Positions 20,633 to 31,446 of a DNA stretch of 64,000 bases are shown in pieces (position 1 is the first letter of the stretch; each line of letters opens with the position of its first letter). Under the pieces are notes generated by a model that saw only the letters and a list, made by a program, of their open reading frames with translations, made no database searches and was not told the origin of the DNA. Made by a program: the position numbers and the translations under genes. The stretch comes from Aureobasidium sp. EXF-3400 (Eukaryota; Ascomycota; Dothideomycetes; Dothideales; Saccotheciaceae), in the NCBI GenBank assembly GCA_024195585.1, contig SWBL01000001.1, forward strand, positions 372,001 through 436,000, given 5' to 3'.

Positions 20633-22238
20633 ATGTACGATACGGCTGGAATAGAGCACTGGATCGCAGTGTCCAAACCAACTCGTGATGGGAACGAGAC
20701 GGGAACCGGCGCTAAATCATCAAAACGCTTATATCCAACACCAGACCCAGACTCATTGCCCCCTTCAAAGCGCAACTGCGGAGAGTACAGAGGATCAAAA
20801 TTGGCTCCCAGTACAAAACTAAAAATAGTCAACGACATGGTAGACGAGAGAGATGTGACGAGCCCCGATGCCGAAGCGACTCCTCGGGCAGCGCTGTCGG
20901 GTCGACAGTCGCGGTCAGCTCCTTCAGCGCCGTTGCTCGATTTTGGCGCACTTGATAACCCGGCGTCCATGTCACCACGTTCTTCGGCCGCATCGTCGTC
21001 ATCCGTATCCCTCGTGTCCTCAGGCTCCAAAAGGTCTCGAAGATCAGTATTGTCCAGCCCGTCCAAGCGAGCAATGCTACGCGCGATTCCCAGCTCTATC
21101 AACCTCCGCGCCTTCAGAGACTCAGATGTCGACAAGGATGCTTTGCTTGGATTTAAAGACCTTGTCAACAAGGTAATTGTCTTCGCTGAAGGGGTGGGCA
21201 CCGTCCCAGCAGAGCTTCAAGTGAGTTTTGGGTGGTAATGTACTGATTGATTGATAAAGTTGTTGACTAACATGCATAATGTGGCTCAGGACGACTTGAG
21301 ACAAAACTCGGAATATAACTTTGTTCTACCTCACATTTACTATACCTCATCGGATTTTCGCTCAGACCTCGGCAGGTCGCCGACACTTGCCGAGATCGAT
21401 CGCATCGTCGACCAGGCTCGGAAGCTTGGTGAAGACGGAGATTCCGAGGCAGCCTACAACTCGCTCGTCCATGGACCCCTGTTCGCTCTCGCCTCGAGTT
21501 TGTCGCCCCATGCTAGCAGTGTGGGTGTCAAGAACATGTAGGTCCTGTTCTAGCTCTTGCTCTCGCTCCCGCTCTTGCTGATTGGCGCATTCAGCGTACA
21601 CGCTACCATTGCTCCCACCTCGCTCGTCCCGTTGGACGCGAACAATGAATCAATCCGCAGTAAGATGGTGGATTGGGCGATTGTTCTACGTCCTGTTGGA
21701 AATCTTCGCGGTGCTCTTTCTCGCGCGAGACCACATTCAGATGGTGGTCAGCTATCTTTCAATCACACGAGACATGGCCCATTGATTGACAAGCCCATTG
21801 TCGTCAGTGTCGAGACGAAACCCGAGGGCGAAAATCTTCAGCAAGCCTATGTCCAGCTTGCTGTCTGGGCTTCTGCTCACATGAATCTCTTGCGCCAGCT
21901 ATTGACCGATGCTGCTATTACTTCCACCGCCACCGTCGATGTCGCTGATGGCACTATTTTGCCTCATCTTCCACTCTTGATTGCTCAAGGCTCGCAGTGG
22001 TCATTCTTGTTTGCCTCCCGCCAGGCCGATGGAACAACCGTGAGTCATCCTATTTGACTCCTCCAGTGGACGTGCTGACCGCCCTCTTCCATAGAATATC
22101 CATGCAAAGATCGACTTTGGCGATGCTAGTACGAGATATGGTGTTTTCAAGATCATATCCGTCTTGCAGCTGCTCTTCGAATGGGCTGAGGTCCAGTATC
22201 GCCCTTGGTTTGAGGAACATGCTGTCGTCAAAGAATGA
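20633..22238 (+). CDS. Fungal PD-(D/E)XK nuclease-like domain protein
   Basis: Four exons: 20633-21220, 21290-21537, 21595-22039 and 22095-22238. Introns are 69, 57 and 55 nt, with GT-AG ends and a CTAAC branch site in the first. Protein of 474 aa. The N-terminal 170 residues are Ser/Ala-rich and disordered with basic patches (SKRSRRS). The C-terminal half has the layout of the PDDEXK_12 type of fungal protein. It contains TLAEIDRIVDQARKL, the candidate catalytic Asp in MVDWAIVLRP, a short NHTRHGPLIDKPI stretch, and the ExK motif in VSVETKPEGE. This is followed by QLAVWASAHMN and LPLLIAQGSQW. All candidate catalytic residues (D, E, K) are present, so nuclease activity is possible. Function is unknown; these domains are abundant in filamentous fungi and often associated with mobile DNA. 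Confidence 0.7.
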
Positions 22239-23782
22239 AATCTGGACCTAGGGTGCAAGCGACGATGAAAGACCAAGGGTAGATCGTGATCAACTACGAA
22301 TTATGACAAGCTACTTAGCAGGTATTAACACAATCAGAAATGGGATATATGAGCTCTGCAATTGGGCAGACTGACTAGCGTATGGCAGTCGATAGTGAAT
22401 TGCATGTGAACCTTTGCATACCTCCCAATACATGAAGTTCTTTTGGCTACTACGTTTTCTTTGCAATACCAACTAAAGACTTCTTTCCGCATATCTCGTG
22501 TGTGCTCTAGTGTTGGTATGATGTACACCCAACGAAGACGAGCTAGCTATACGATACAACACCAAATTTGGTGTCATGAATGGGGTGTCTCTTCCTCGGA
22601 AACCTAGGATGGCACTTGACGCGCTGATGATCATGTCATAGAGTTGTAAAACCACACAGTTAAAAGGAAACCCCCTCGATGATTCGAGAGACCCTCCCAC
22701 CCGGGCTTTGTAGCGATGAGCAGCCCTGACTCAAGCAAGAGAGAACTCTAGCGCTGCGCACCACATTCAAATTCCGACTCGGCAGCCTGGCCACGAGCGC
22801 GATGTCCAAACCAAGATCAACAAGAGATAATGGAGAGTCCTGTGCTTGCACAGGAATGACAGGGCTGGTTGCGAGGACGGCAAAGCAAAAAAAGATTGTA
22901 TGTGCACCCAGAGAACGCCAGTTGAAGAAGCGCGAGAGGATTTGGGGCAAGAAAGCGTCGAGGCAGATCATGAAAACACAGTCGCGAGCAAGATTCGGTA
23001 TCACATCCACTCATGAAGTCCGGTCGCAAGATCTGTCCTCCCTCGGTGCAAGGGGATATTGACAAGTCCGGCCACAAGACCCCAGAAATCGAGATGTACA
23101 AGGATAGCAAGGAGCGATGGTGTGGGTAGAGTGATGAAGTATCGGAGCATTGCAGAAGCCAACCACCTTAGCGGTCAAACTCATATGAACTGTGATCGAT
23201 GATCAGTTTACCACAACATAGTATACATACCAGTGTCAACAAAAAGTCAGGATGGCGACTTTCTTTGGGTAGGTCAGGGAGACGGAAGGGACGAAAAAGA
23301 TATGGAAGCCCAAGTGAAAGGGGTGTGGAGGTTCGAGTGTCGCACTTTGAACGCTGTCATCTTGATAAAATCAGATAGTGTGGATGATGCCCATCGGTAG
23401 AGGACGGCCGAGTAGAGGGCAGAGATGGCACTAAGCGCAGATCAGTATCTCGCAGGAAGAACGATGGATGGAGTGGAAGAGGTGAATTGTGGTTGGTAAA
23501 CGCGACGCGGACGTGTTGTAGCACAAGGGAGGGATCTGATCAAATGGGGTAACTTCAGGTCCGAGGGTCTTCCCCGACTTTGCTTGATCTTGGTTTAGGT
23601 TCTTTCTACATGTACGAACAGCGAGTGTGATTGCGAGAATTTACTGTCGTGGTTAGACGTGTCAAGAGGGCATGATATTTTTGCGACTGCTCCATGTTAC
23701 GCCGCTTCCGCTGATTCCACCGTGATTTCCATCCTGGGTTTACGCGTGCACACCGACGCATCCTGACTTGAAGTGATTCAAC
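22239..23782. other. Intergenic region with a possible gene relic
   Basis: Contains the degenerate membrane-protein candidate at 22660-23150. The rest (22239-22659 and 23151-23782) has no supported gene. 23151-23230 on the - strand resembles an intron (GTATGT...CTAAG) in the leader of that candidate. The F-box promoter at 23783 lies at the right end. Confidence 0.4.
22660..23150 (-). pseudogene. Probable frameshifted membrane-protein relic
   Basis: From an ATG at 23150 the frame reads MLRYFITLPTPSLLAILVHL followed by DFWGLVAGLVNIPLHRG, then hits TGA just after GLHEWM. One base shifted, the sequence continues as DVIPNLARDCVFMICLDAF, LPQILSRFFNWRSLG and a hydrophobic helix, down to a stop at 22660. 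The hydrophobic, protein-like character on both sides of the shift suggests a disrupted gene. An unrecognised short intron is the alternative. No family was identified. Confidence 0.3.
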
Positions 23783-25258
23783 ATGGATCAAGTGTTACAG
23801 TCACCCGAACTCCTCGCTCGAATCCTAGACTTCATTTACAACGACGATGAAGTATCAGGCCAAACTTCACTGGCGGCCTTCGCACGCGTCAATTCTATGT
23901 GGCGAGAACTCGTACAGTGTATCGTATGGACATCACCACCCGTCGAAGCTCTCGCCAACATCAGGAGAACTCGTCGACGATTGTTCGCTCCATACATCAG
24001 GAGACTGGACTTTGGTGGCAACGAAGACCCCACGTTGCATACTCTATTCGTCGACCTCGAATTCACAAGGCTAAGACATCTCACACTGGGCAATCCTCCC
24101 ACCATGGGCCCCTTGGGCCGTACACCCGGAGTACTTGATCGTTGGAATTTGACGGCCTCGCAATACCTCCAGCCAACGCTCGAGAGTCTTGTGTTGCTTC
24201 TATGGGACTCAATATGTACTGCGAGCTTCTTCAAGCAAATCACAGATAAATGCCCCCGATTGAAGCGTATCTTCTTCTCGGGAATCGGTGCTCAACTTCA
24301 ACCTGACGAATTCCTGAGCTTCTTCATAGCCAGTCCTCACCTGGAGGCGATTGAGCTCAATCTTGGTCGGGATTACGCAAGAAGTGACCTGATCACTGGT
24401 GATCTTCTGCTTCATCTTTCACGAATGCCGAAGCTCAATTATCTCGAGTTGAGCAACTACTTGGATCAGCCAGAATTCTTCCGTTCCATCAGAAAGCAAA
24501 ACAGTACACCTTTCCAGAGCTTGACAAAGGCTGTGCTCCCTGTAAGTGCACATACTATTTTCGCGTTTTTACCTCCTTGTGTGCTAGTTCGTCTCGTATT
24601 TGATTTACTGATCATGCACCAGGCCACGTCGACTGTCATCTCCGCTGCAGTGCGCGTGCTACCAAATGTCGTGAAACTCTGTCTGATTCTCCAAGACGGA
24701 AACGGATCATGCTTCAAAGATCTGGGTACTATGCCAAATCTCCGTAAATTGAAACTCTTGGGAAACAAAGCGACTTCGTTCACTCGACAGGAACTGCTCG
24801 CACTACGAAACCTGAATCAACTTGAGAAGCTATGCTTTTCCATGGCGGACTCGGCAGGTATAAATGGCATGGTAGCCCCGGGATTCACGGATGCCGACTT
24901 CGACCTAATGGTTTCTGGGTTACCTGAGTTGAAAAGATTCGTATGCGAGATTGCCTGGACACCACGATCTGTCTCAGTATTGTCAAGTCTTTCGAACCAT
25001 TGCCCCAAGCTGGAGAGACTGAGATTGGATGGGTCATACGACCTGCCGAGTTTGAACAACACATCAACAGTTATGTATCCGAAACTAGAAGATCTCATGA
25101 TAGACGATCATGAGGTTCAAGGAATTCGTGTCCGACTGACTCCGTTACAAATTGGTCGTCTGATAGACCACCACGCTCCGGTACTTGACGAGTTGAGATT
25201 CATGAACGACTACGACGATCATCCAGTCATGCAGGCCTGGTGGGATGTTACCGCTTGA
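23783..25258 (+). CDS. F-box protein with LRR-like C-terminal region (family member 3)
   Basis: 491 aa, intronless, ATG at 23783. The F-box segment SPELLARILDFIYNDDEV is at residues 7-24, followed by FARVNSMWRELVQCIVWTSP. The family landmarks recur: RRRLFAPYIRRLDFGG, SQYLQPTLESLVLLLWDS, CPRLKRIFF, LNQLEKLCF and a near-terminal YPKLEDLMID then HHAPVLDELRF. The same order is found in the genes at 2874-4277 and 4948-6375, about 17-20 kb away, so this is a dispersed paralogue. Expected to be an SCF substrate adaptor that binds Skp1. Lengths of 467, 475 and 491 aa agree within the family. Confidence 0.75.
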   Translation: MDQVLQSPELLARILDFIYNDDEVSGQTSLAAFARVNSMWRELVQCIVWTSPPVEALANIRRTRRRLFAPYIRRLDFGGNEDPTLHTLFVDLEFTRLRHLTLGNPPTMGPLGRTPGVLDRWNLTASQYLQPTLESLVLLLWDSICTASFFKQITDKCPRLKRIFFSGIGAQLQPDEFLSFFIASPHLEAIELNLGRDYARSDLITGDLLLHLSRMPKLNYLELSNYLDQPEFFRSIRKQNSTPFQSLTKAVLPVSAHTIFAFLPPCVLVRLVFDLLIMHQATSTVISAAVRVLPNVVKLCLILQDGNGSCFKDLGTMPNLRKLKLLGNKATSFTRQELLALRNLNQLEKLCFSMADSAGINGMVAPGFTDADFDLMVSGLPELKRFVCEIAWTPRSVSVLSSLSNHCPKLERLRLDGSYDLPSLNNTSTVMYPKLEDLMIDDHEVQGIRVRLTPLQIGRLIDHHAPVLDELRFMNDYDDHPVMQAWWDVTA

Positions 25259-25706
25259 TTCACAGCGAAGTGTGAAGTGGTTTCCAGTCTTGACCCAAAA
25301 CTAGCGATTGGGTTGGGATTCTCTCGCGCTATAGGTGCGTGAGATTCCCCTATTAGTCTGGACGTATCATGAAACGCAGAACCCTATGTTTATACGCAAA
25401 ACAAGAAATGTTGAGTGCGTACCGGTATCCGCTGTGTGTGTCGTAAACGTCCCGCTTTAGCAGCGGTCGTATCAGTCACGACCCAGATTACTGTGACTCG
25501 AGCTCTGATAGCTGTCGCATACGCAGAGTAGGCTTCAGCCCGTTCAAAGGGGAAGCTACAAAGATGGAGCCTAGGCTAGAGTCTCGAACGGGTCATTTGT
25601 TATAGACGTGGGCCGATCGCACCAAACTAGACTGTAGCTTGATCTAATTCCACATGCGTACCAGATCAAGCTTAAGCTAGTTGACCACCGTAATATTGCC
25701 AGAGTC
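25259..25706. other. Spacer with two inverted repeats
   Basis: 3' flanks of the F-box gene and the convergent phenol hydroxylase gene. It contains a 7-bp inverted repeat CCCGTTC (25539-25545) / GAACGGG (25586-25592). It also holds a hairpin GCTTGATCT (25637-25645) / AGATCAAGC (25663-25671) about 40-70 bp beyond the hydroxylase stop codon, possibly a 3'-UTR structure. Confidence 0.45.
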
Positions 25707-27847
25707 TCAGATCTTAACCAGACAACCACTCAGATAATTCTCCGCAACATCAGGCGCAGACAAGCAACAGAGAATACCAACGTAACCATCGGGTCGTACA
25801 AGAGCAATCGCTCCTTCTCCCTTTGTAATGCCGAAAATATCGTAAGCGTCTTCTTTCTTCGCCAGTCCGTAGATCCTCATTTCTGCGAGTTTTTTGATAT
25901 CCGATGGAATCTGTGTCCACTCGAACCTTTGTTTCATGGGATGCAGGACCACAAGGTCTGTTGAACCAGCAGGATGGCTTTTTACGATATCGGCACATGC
26001 TTGTAGGGCTTTTTGAGACTGGCCAGTGAGATCCAGAAGATCTGTGCTGGTGAGCACAAGGACGCGGTATCGTCCATTTGATGGGAGTTCTGTAGCATTC
26101 CAAATCAGTTCGGTCAATCAGACTGCGGTGTCAAGTTCTGCTTACCATCATGCAGCTGACGGGTAGTGTTGTCAGCATAACGCTTAAGCTCAACATTCAA
26201 TACTCTTCTACCCGGTGTAAGGGCACCATAAAGCGGATCTCCAGTCGAGGTCATCAACTTCTCAGAACCTTCGGCTGCCCGAACGAGCTTACTGGATTTA
26301 TATTCGAGTCCACAACCACTAGTAAATCCACTACCATCACGGAATACCTTCAAGAACTCGTCATGTGTAAGTCCCGCTGTGTCAGAGTCGCCTGAACCAA
26401 TTTTGCCCGAGAACATATGCGAGAACTTGGTATCGAACTCGATGAGTTGACGGGCAGTGTCTACACGCTCGACCTCAAAGGTTTCCAGAACCGGGTCAGT
26501 GCTGTTGTTGGTTGCTCTGGGTGTCAAGCCGAGGATGGAGTGTGCTAGTTTCCAGGACAGATTGTAACTGTCCATCATGCTGACATTCATGCCTTGACCT
26601 GCTTTCGGGCTGTGTGTGTGACATGCTATACTGTGGTTAGGACCTTTTTTCGGGCTCGCTCTCGTGATAATACGTACCATCGCCGACGATGAAGATTCTG
26701 TCTACGCCATCTGGCGTTCTCGAAGAGAATTTTGGAGCCATCCTTTGACCGATTTGGTATGCAGCATACCAATCTGGAACAGTGCCCTCCTTGATCTTGA
26801 TCTGATACGGAGCAAAGACAGCGTTTGCTTGCTTGAAGATGTATTCCAGTGTAACCTCAGCACGCTTCTTCTTGCTTGAGTTTTTCTTTTCGTCCTCTGG
26901 TGTTGTCGTGCGGTCTGCCTTTGCATCGACGTCGCCGGGTACCTGGACGTAGAGACGAGTAAGATATTCGCCAGTGGCGACTTGCTCTCTTGGAATGACC
27001 ATGATAGAACCTGCTTCAGAATGCACTGCAGAACGATTGCGGATGTCCGGAAAGTCTGTGTCAGCGACAAAATCACAGACACCCCAGATATGGTCGGATG
27101 TTTCTCCTTCCAAGGAAAGTCCCATAGACTTTCTGACTTTTGAATGTGCGCCATCGCCGCCTACCAAGTATTTTGTACGGACAGATCCTGGTACACGACT
27201 TCCGTCCTCGAGTTCCTGCTCGTAGTTGACCAGAACAGGATAGTCTGGATGATTGACCGTATCAACCGTGTAGTCCACGAAATGATGAGACCTTCTGATT
27301 GTATCTTCGGGCGCATAAACATTCAAGTTCTCCTGGAAAATTCGCTCAATGCGTCCTTGGTGGATAGTAACCTCGAACGGAAAGCGTGCTGGAACATTAA
27401 CATCAGGCACGAAAGAGGTTCGCTCGATACCACTTTTGCCGTCCGCTGCAGGGTTCCAGAAAGCCACTTCTTCCATATGACATCCATCGGCGATGATCTC
27501 CGAGGCTATTCCAAGACTTTGCAGGACTTCCAGTGTACGTGGCTGGAGACCATCCGCTTGTCCTGCTTTCAAAGTACCTGGCTTGGAGTCTAAGCAAAGT
27601 AATGAAGATCCTGTGATACCATATCTGGCAAGTAAGAGTGTGAGAAAGAGGCCACTTGGCCCAGCCTGAGGTAGATTATTGGTATGATGTTATTGGAGAT
27701 AATCTTTGGACTTACACCGATGACGACCACTTCGCGCTCTTCACCAGTCGAGGATGTTTTAGATGAAAGACGCGGCAGTGGCGGAGCTCGCGATGGTAGA
27801 ATCCTCAAATCCCGACGCGCATCAGAGGTCTCTTCGAAGACAGGCAT
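25707..27847 (-). CDS. FAD-dependent phenol 2-monooxygenase (phenol hydroxylase family)
   Basis: Four exons: 27716-27847, 26678-27665, 26146-26625 and 25707-26089. Introns are 50, 52 and 56 nt with GTAAGT or GTACGT donors. Protein of 660 aa, the usual length of fungal phenol hydroxylases. Splicing restores the dinucleotide-binding motif VVIGAGPSGLFLTLLLARYG (about residue 40). It also creates the second FAD motif [20 protein letters not shown] (GD motif). Between them are QADGLQPRTLEVLQSLG and YLVGGDGAHSKVRKSMG (DG motif). The C-terminal thioredoxin-like domain begins near RYRVLVLTSTDLL and ends in GITKGEGAIALVRPDGYVG. The reaction is NADPH-dependent ortho-hydroxylation of phenols. It is divergent from a Zn2Cys6 regulator and close to a maleylacetate reductase, so phenol or resorcinol catabolism is likely. 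Confidence 0.92.
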
Positions 27848-28559
27848 GATGATGTTATGGTTTGAACGAGTTATTCTCCAAGGACCAGCAAGAAGGGTAG
27901 ATGGAAATGGACAAGATCAATCCAAATCGATGATATATTTTTTCTCGATTATGCTTACGAACAAGAACTCAAGGACTCTTCAACGACGACGACTTAACCC
28001 CCCAAGTCGTCCGAGCCGGAAGTTGGACGAGGTGCGGAGTTGACCCGAATATCCTAACTTCCGAGCTGGGAAGATGTATTCGACAACAGCTCTACACCAA
28101 GCAACTATTTTGACGGAACTACAATGATGATCAGATTCATGATTCAGATGTCTTCAAAGTATCACTGATCCATCCTCTCGATGTGCTGAATTCTGTCACT
28201 CTTCTCGCTCTCACGACAACACATACGTGGTGATAGAGCTATCAAAATGCATAGTTTCTTTCATACGGTAGTAACGTCCAGAGAGAGTCGATAACGTTAC
28301 GACTCTCAGTGGATGTGTTCTATCTATCGAAGGAACTGTGCATTTCTATAGGTGTCCGCGTAACAAAACTTTGCACATGGGGAGGATCGAGAACAATGCT
28401 GAAGTTGCCCAAGAAGCGGAAGAGTCGCTGTGCAGCCGCGAAAGAAGATAGTCCGTGCACTCATCGATCTTCCGACGTGTCCGAGTTGCCTTCTCCGCGA
28501 CACCAAGGACATCTAACAACTCTGTCTGTTGTCGATGTTTACAGGGTCCAGACAGGAGC
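27848..28559. promoter_or_regulatory. Divergent promoter region of phenol hydroxylase and Zn2Cys6 regulator, with a foldback element
   Basis: 712 bp between opposed start codons. Foldback copy C (28237-28351) sits near the regulator side. Several ATGs occur upstream of the chosen regulator start, so a 5' leader intron is possible (a TTTACAG acceptor lies at about 28544). Confidence 0.55.
28237..28351. repeat. Foldback/MITE-like element, copy C
   Basis: About 115 bp. Left arm AGCTATCAAAATGCATAGTT; right arm, reverse-complemented, starts CCTATAGAAATGCACAGTTC. The central palindrome is GTCCAGAGAGAGTCG / CGACTCTCAGTGGA around a short AACGTTA-like centre. This is the best preserved copy, located in the promoter of the aromatic-catabolism cluster. 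Confidence 0.8.
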
Positions 28560-31171
28560 ATGGAAGACGAGTCCTTGGATACTCGCCCATTAGGCCCTCG
28601 TAATCTACCTCGTGCGTCTCATGCTTGTCAGCGTTGTCGGATCAAGAAGGGAAGGTGCAATCAACAGCAACCTTGTTCATCTTGCGTGCGTGCAAGTGCG
28701 TCGTGCTTCTACGGAGAGGAAAGAAGAAAGCGAAGAAAGAGAAAGGGCGACCAACTCGAAGAGAATCTTGAGCAGGATAATTCGCGAGTACAAGCCACCC
28801 CTCGATCCGGGATATCGCCTGATACTGGACCAATTTCTGCCCGTGATGCCACTGAGCATGTACCCAGTGGTGTTCCCAGAACGAACATGACCGCAGAGAT
28901 CAGTATGGATTCGGTGAGATCAGGTATGTTGTTGCTTGTCAAACTAGCACTATAAAGCTGAGTCTGATCATTGTAGAGGGTACCTTGGCTTCTAATGACC
29001 GTGACGTGGTGGGCGACGTGAATCAGCGTACCCAAGGCACAGAGTATTACGGGACGTCATCCAACTATGTGCTGCTCAACCAGCTGTTCTCTCATGCCCG
29101 GCAGCACAGTGTCTCTGGACGTTCTCCAGCTCTTGGCCGTCCAAGTCAGTCAGCAACAAATCTTGCTCAAAGTGGCCAATCACCAGCTGGAAGAATGTCT
29201 CTTGTCAACTTACTCGCGAACGAAGATGATCTACTGGCACCGTCCAGAGAAAAATCGCCGCTTCAAATATCACCTTCTGCAAGCCGACCATCTGCTCTAC
29301 GTGCTTTACCCGATGGTCTCCAATCAAGCAACCGTGCCTCAAGCAGTGGTTCACCTGCAGTGAAGCTACGTGTTGCCGAAAGACGCCTTGAGAAGGTTTT
29401 CGTTCGTAGCTATATGCATAATTTGCATCATCTGCATCCTATGATCGACACTGACACGCTCAACCGCATGCACGAGGAACACATGGCACAACCTAACGAT
29501 CAACAAGAGAAACATTCTCGTTCGAGGCATTTTTTCTCGTTGTACAATATTGTCGTCGCTGTTGGAGCACTTGTGGCTGGATCAGATGTGACTGGCGAGT
29601 TTGACTACGAAATCAAAACGGTGCTGCAAGGCTGGAAAGATCATCAAGATCCTGGAAAGGCTTCGCTACAAGGCTTGTCAAGACACTATTTTCGCAAGTC
29701 ACGAAGTTTACTTGGTGATGTCTTCGAAGCATGCTCTTTGGAAAGTGCTCAGACGCTCCTGTTGATGGTAGGTCATTCGAGCTCTCAGATATATTCACGG
29801 CTAACATCAGACAGTCTTTGTATTGTCAAAACTCGCTAAAACCACACGCATGCTACATGTATTGTGGCATGGCTGTTCGAACTGCGCTTGCTATCGGCTT
29901 GCCCTCGGAGTCAATGTCGAATTCGGTCGAAGCTTGCAAGGCCGCACGAAGGACTTGGTGGTAAGTCTTGACCACTCCGTATCGTCCATCTCTTACTAAA
30001 ACAATCCAGGTGTATTTACTCTCACGAAATGTAAGCAACCAATCGGATTCAGGAGTATTTGTGGCTAATGACCAATTTCAGAGACATGTGCTGCTCCGCC
30101 GGACGCTTCGACAGTCTCGGGAAACCACGGAAGTACCCCATCCCATTACCTCAGATCAAGGTCAGCCCGACGAGTCAGTTTCTTGATAGCTTTCTAACCA
30201 TCCAGAAGTCCTCGAGTCCGGATTCTAGCTCCGACATCACCTACTCCGAGGGATCGAGTATCTCCATGATCAATGTGATGGTCGACTTCGCTGTAATACT
30301 GCGACGCATCTCCAAGGACATATATCATTGTCACAAAGAGGTAAACGCGTCTCAAAAATCGACAGCCGCTTTCTCCATAGACGCACTCCTCGATCAGTGG
30401 AAGCTAAGACTTCCACCATGGCACAATTTTGATGTTATCGACTTTCGAGAATCGGAGTGGGCCGCAAAGCAGAAGCTGGTCCTCCAGTTGCGCTACCTCA
30501 ACGCTCGTGTCATCCTTCATCGTCCATTCCTATCAGATCTAACGACATCTGTTGTCTCAGAGAGGCAAAAGCATATCGATCTATGCCTCGACGCCGCTCG
30601 CAAAACTATACAGGTCCTCTACGACGCATATGCGAATAAACACTACTTCCGTACATGGTGGTATAACTCGACATACACCTTGTACGCCGGAATGATCGTG
30701 CTTTATGTGATCATGCTTGAGCACAGCACAGTGGCACACGTAATCCTCCTCGCTGATGTCAAGAAGAGTCGAGACATCCTGAGATCCATGGAGGAAGCAA
30801 GTGTGGCTCGCCGCAGCGCAGACTTGTTGAGCGAGGTGCTGGAAATTGCCATCGCTCGCACGCAACAAAAGCAAGATACAAGGATAGACCCGTCTACGAT
30901 AGCTTCCACAAATCCGGTTACCGACAACAATACTCATCAAGAGCCTTCCATCCTGTCGAACGATATGACCGGCACAGGCTTCGCTCAGGATCCGGAAGCT
31001 TTCATGGCGTCTTTGATTGACCCTACCATACTCCAAGACTTTACAACAGACTCGAATGACTGGCTCAGCTTTGATTTCTCATCGACGCTGCAAGATTTCC
31101 AAGGGTCAATGGACAGCTGGAACAATGCTTTCTCTGTTAACAGTAACGACTTAGACAGTACCACGACCTGA
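28560..31171 (+). CDS. Zn2Cys6 fungal transcription factor, putative regulator of the phenol cluster
   Basis: Five exons: 28560-28923, 28977-29767, 29815-29960, 30010-30030 and 30082-31171. Introns are 53, 47, 49 and 51 nt, and the total is 803 aa. The binuclear zinc cluster is ACQRCRIKKGRC followed by NQQQPCSSC and a last Cys, that is Cys23, 26, 33, 39, 42 and 49 with C-x2-C-x6-C-x5-C-x2-C-x6-C spacing. A basic linker (RRKRRKRKGD) follows. The middle region has the fungal-specific regulatory domain, including QTLLLMSLYCQNSLKPHACY and RRTWWCIYSHEIDMCC, the latter assembled across a 21-nt exon. The C-terminus is acidic and Ser/Thr-rich, as in activation domains. Upstream in-frame ATGs exist (28455), but 28560 directly precedes the DNA-binding domain. 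Position between the two catabolic genes suggests a pathway-specific regulator. Confidence 0.88.
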
Positions 31172-31446
31172 CGAGACTGTCATATCAGATCATGTCAGCA
31201 GTAAACACGAAATCGATATGCAGGCAAAACCACGTTCATGCTCGTCGCTAGGACAAGTGTTTGATATCTGACATCCGGACCATCTGATCGGAAGTTCGAG
31301 CTGTTTTCCGCTTTCCGGCTCACAAATCCGACCCCACAATGCTTTGCACCTCATCTGTCTCGCAGAGGCTCAAGGTCATCATTCTAAAAGTCACCATTAC
31401 CACACTCAACATCTCAGAAGCCACGACTAATTGCCAAAGGTCAGAC

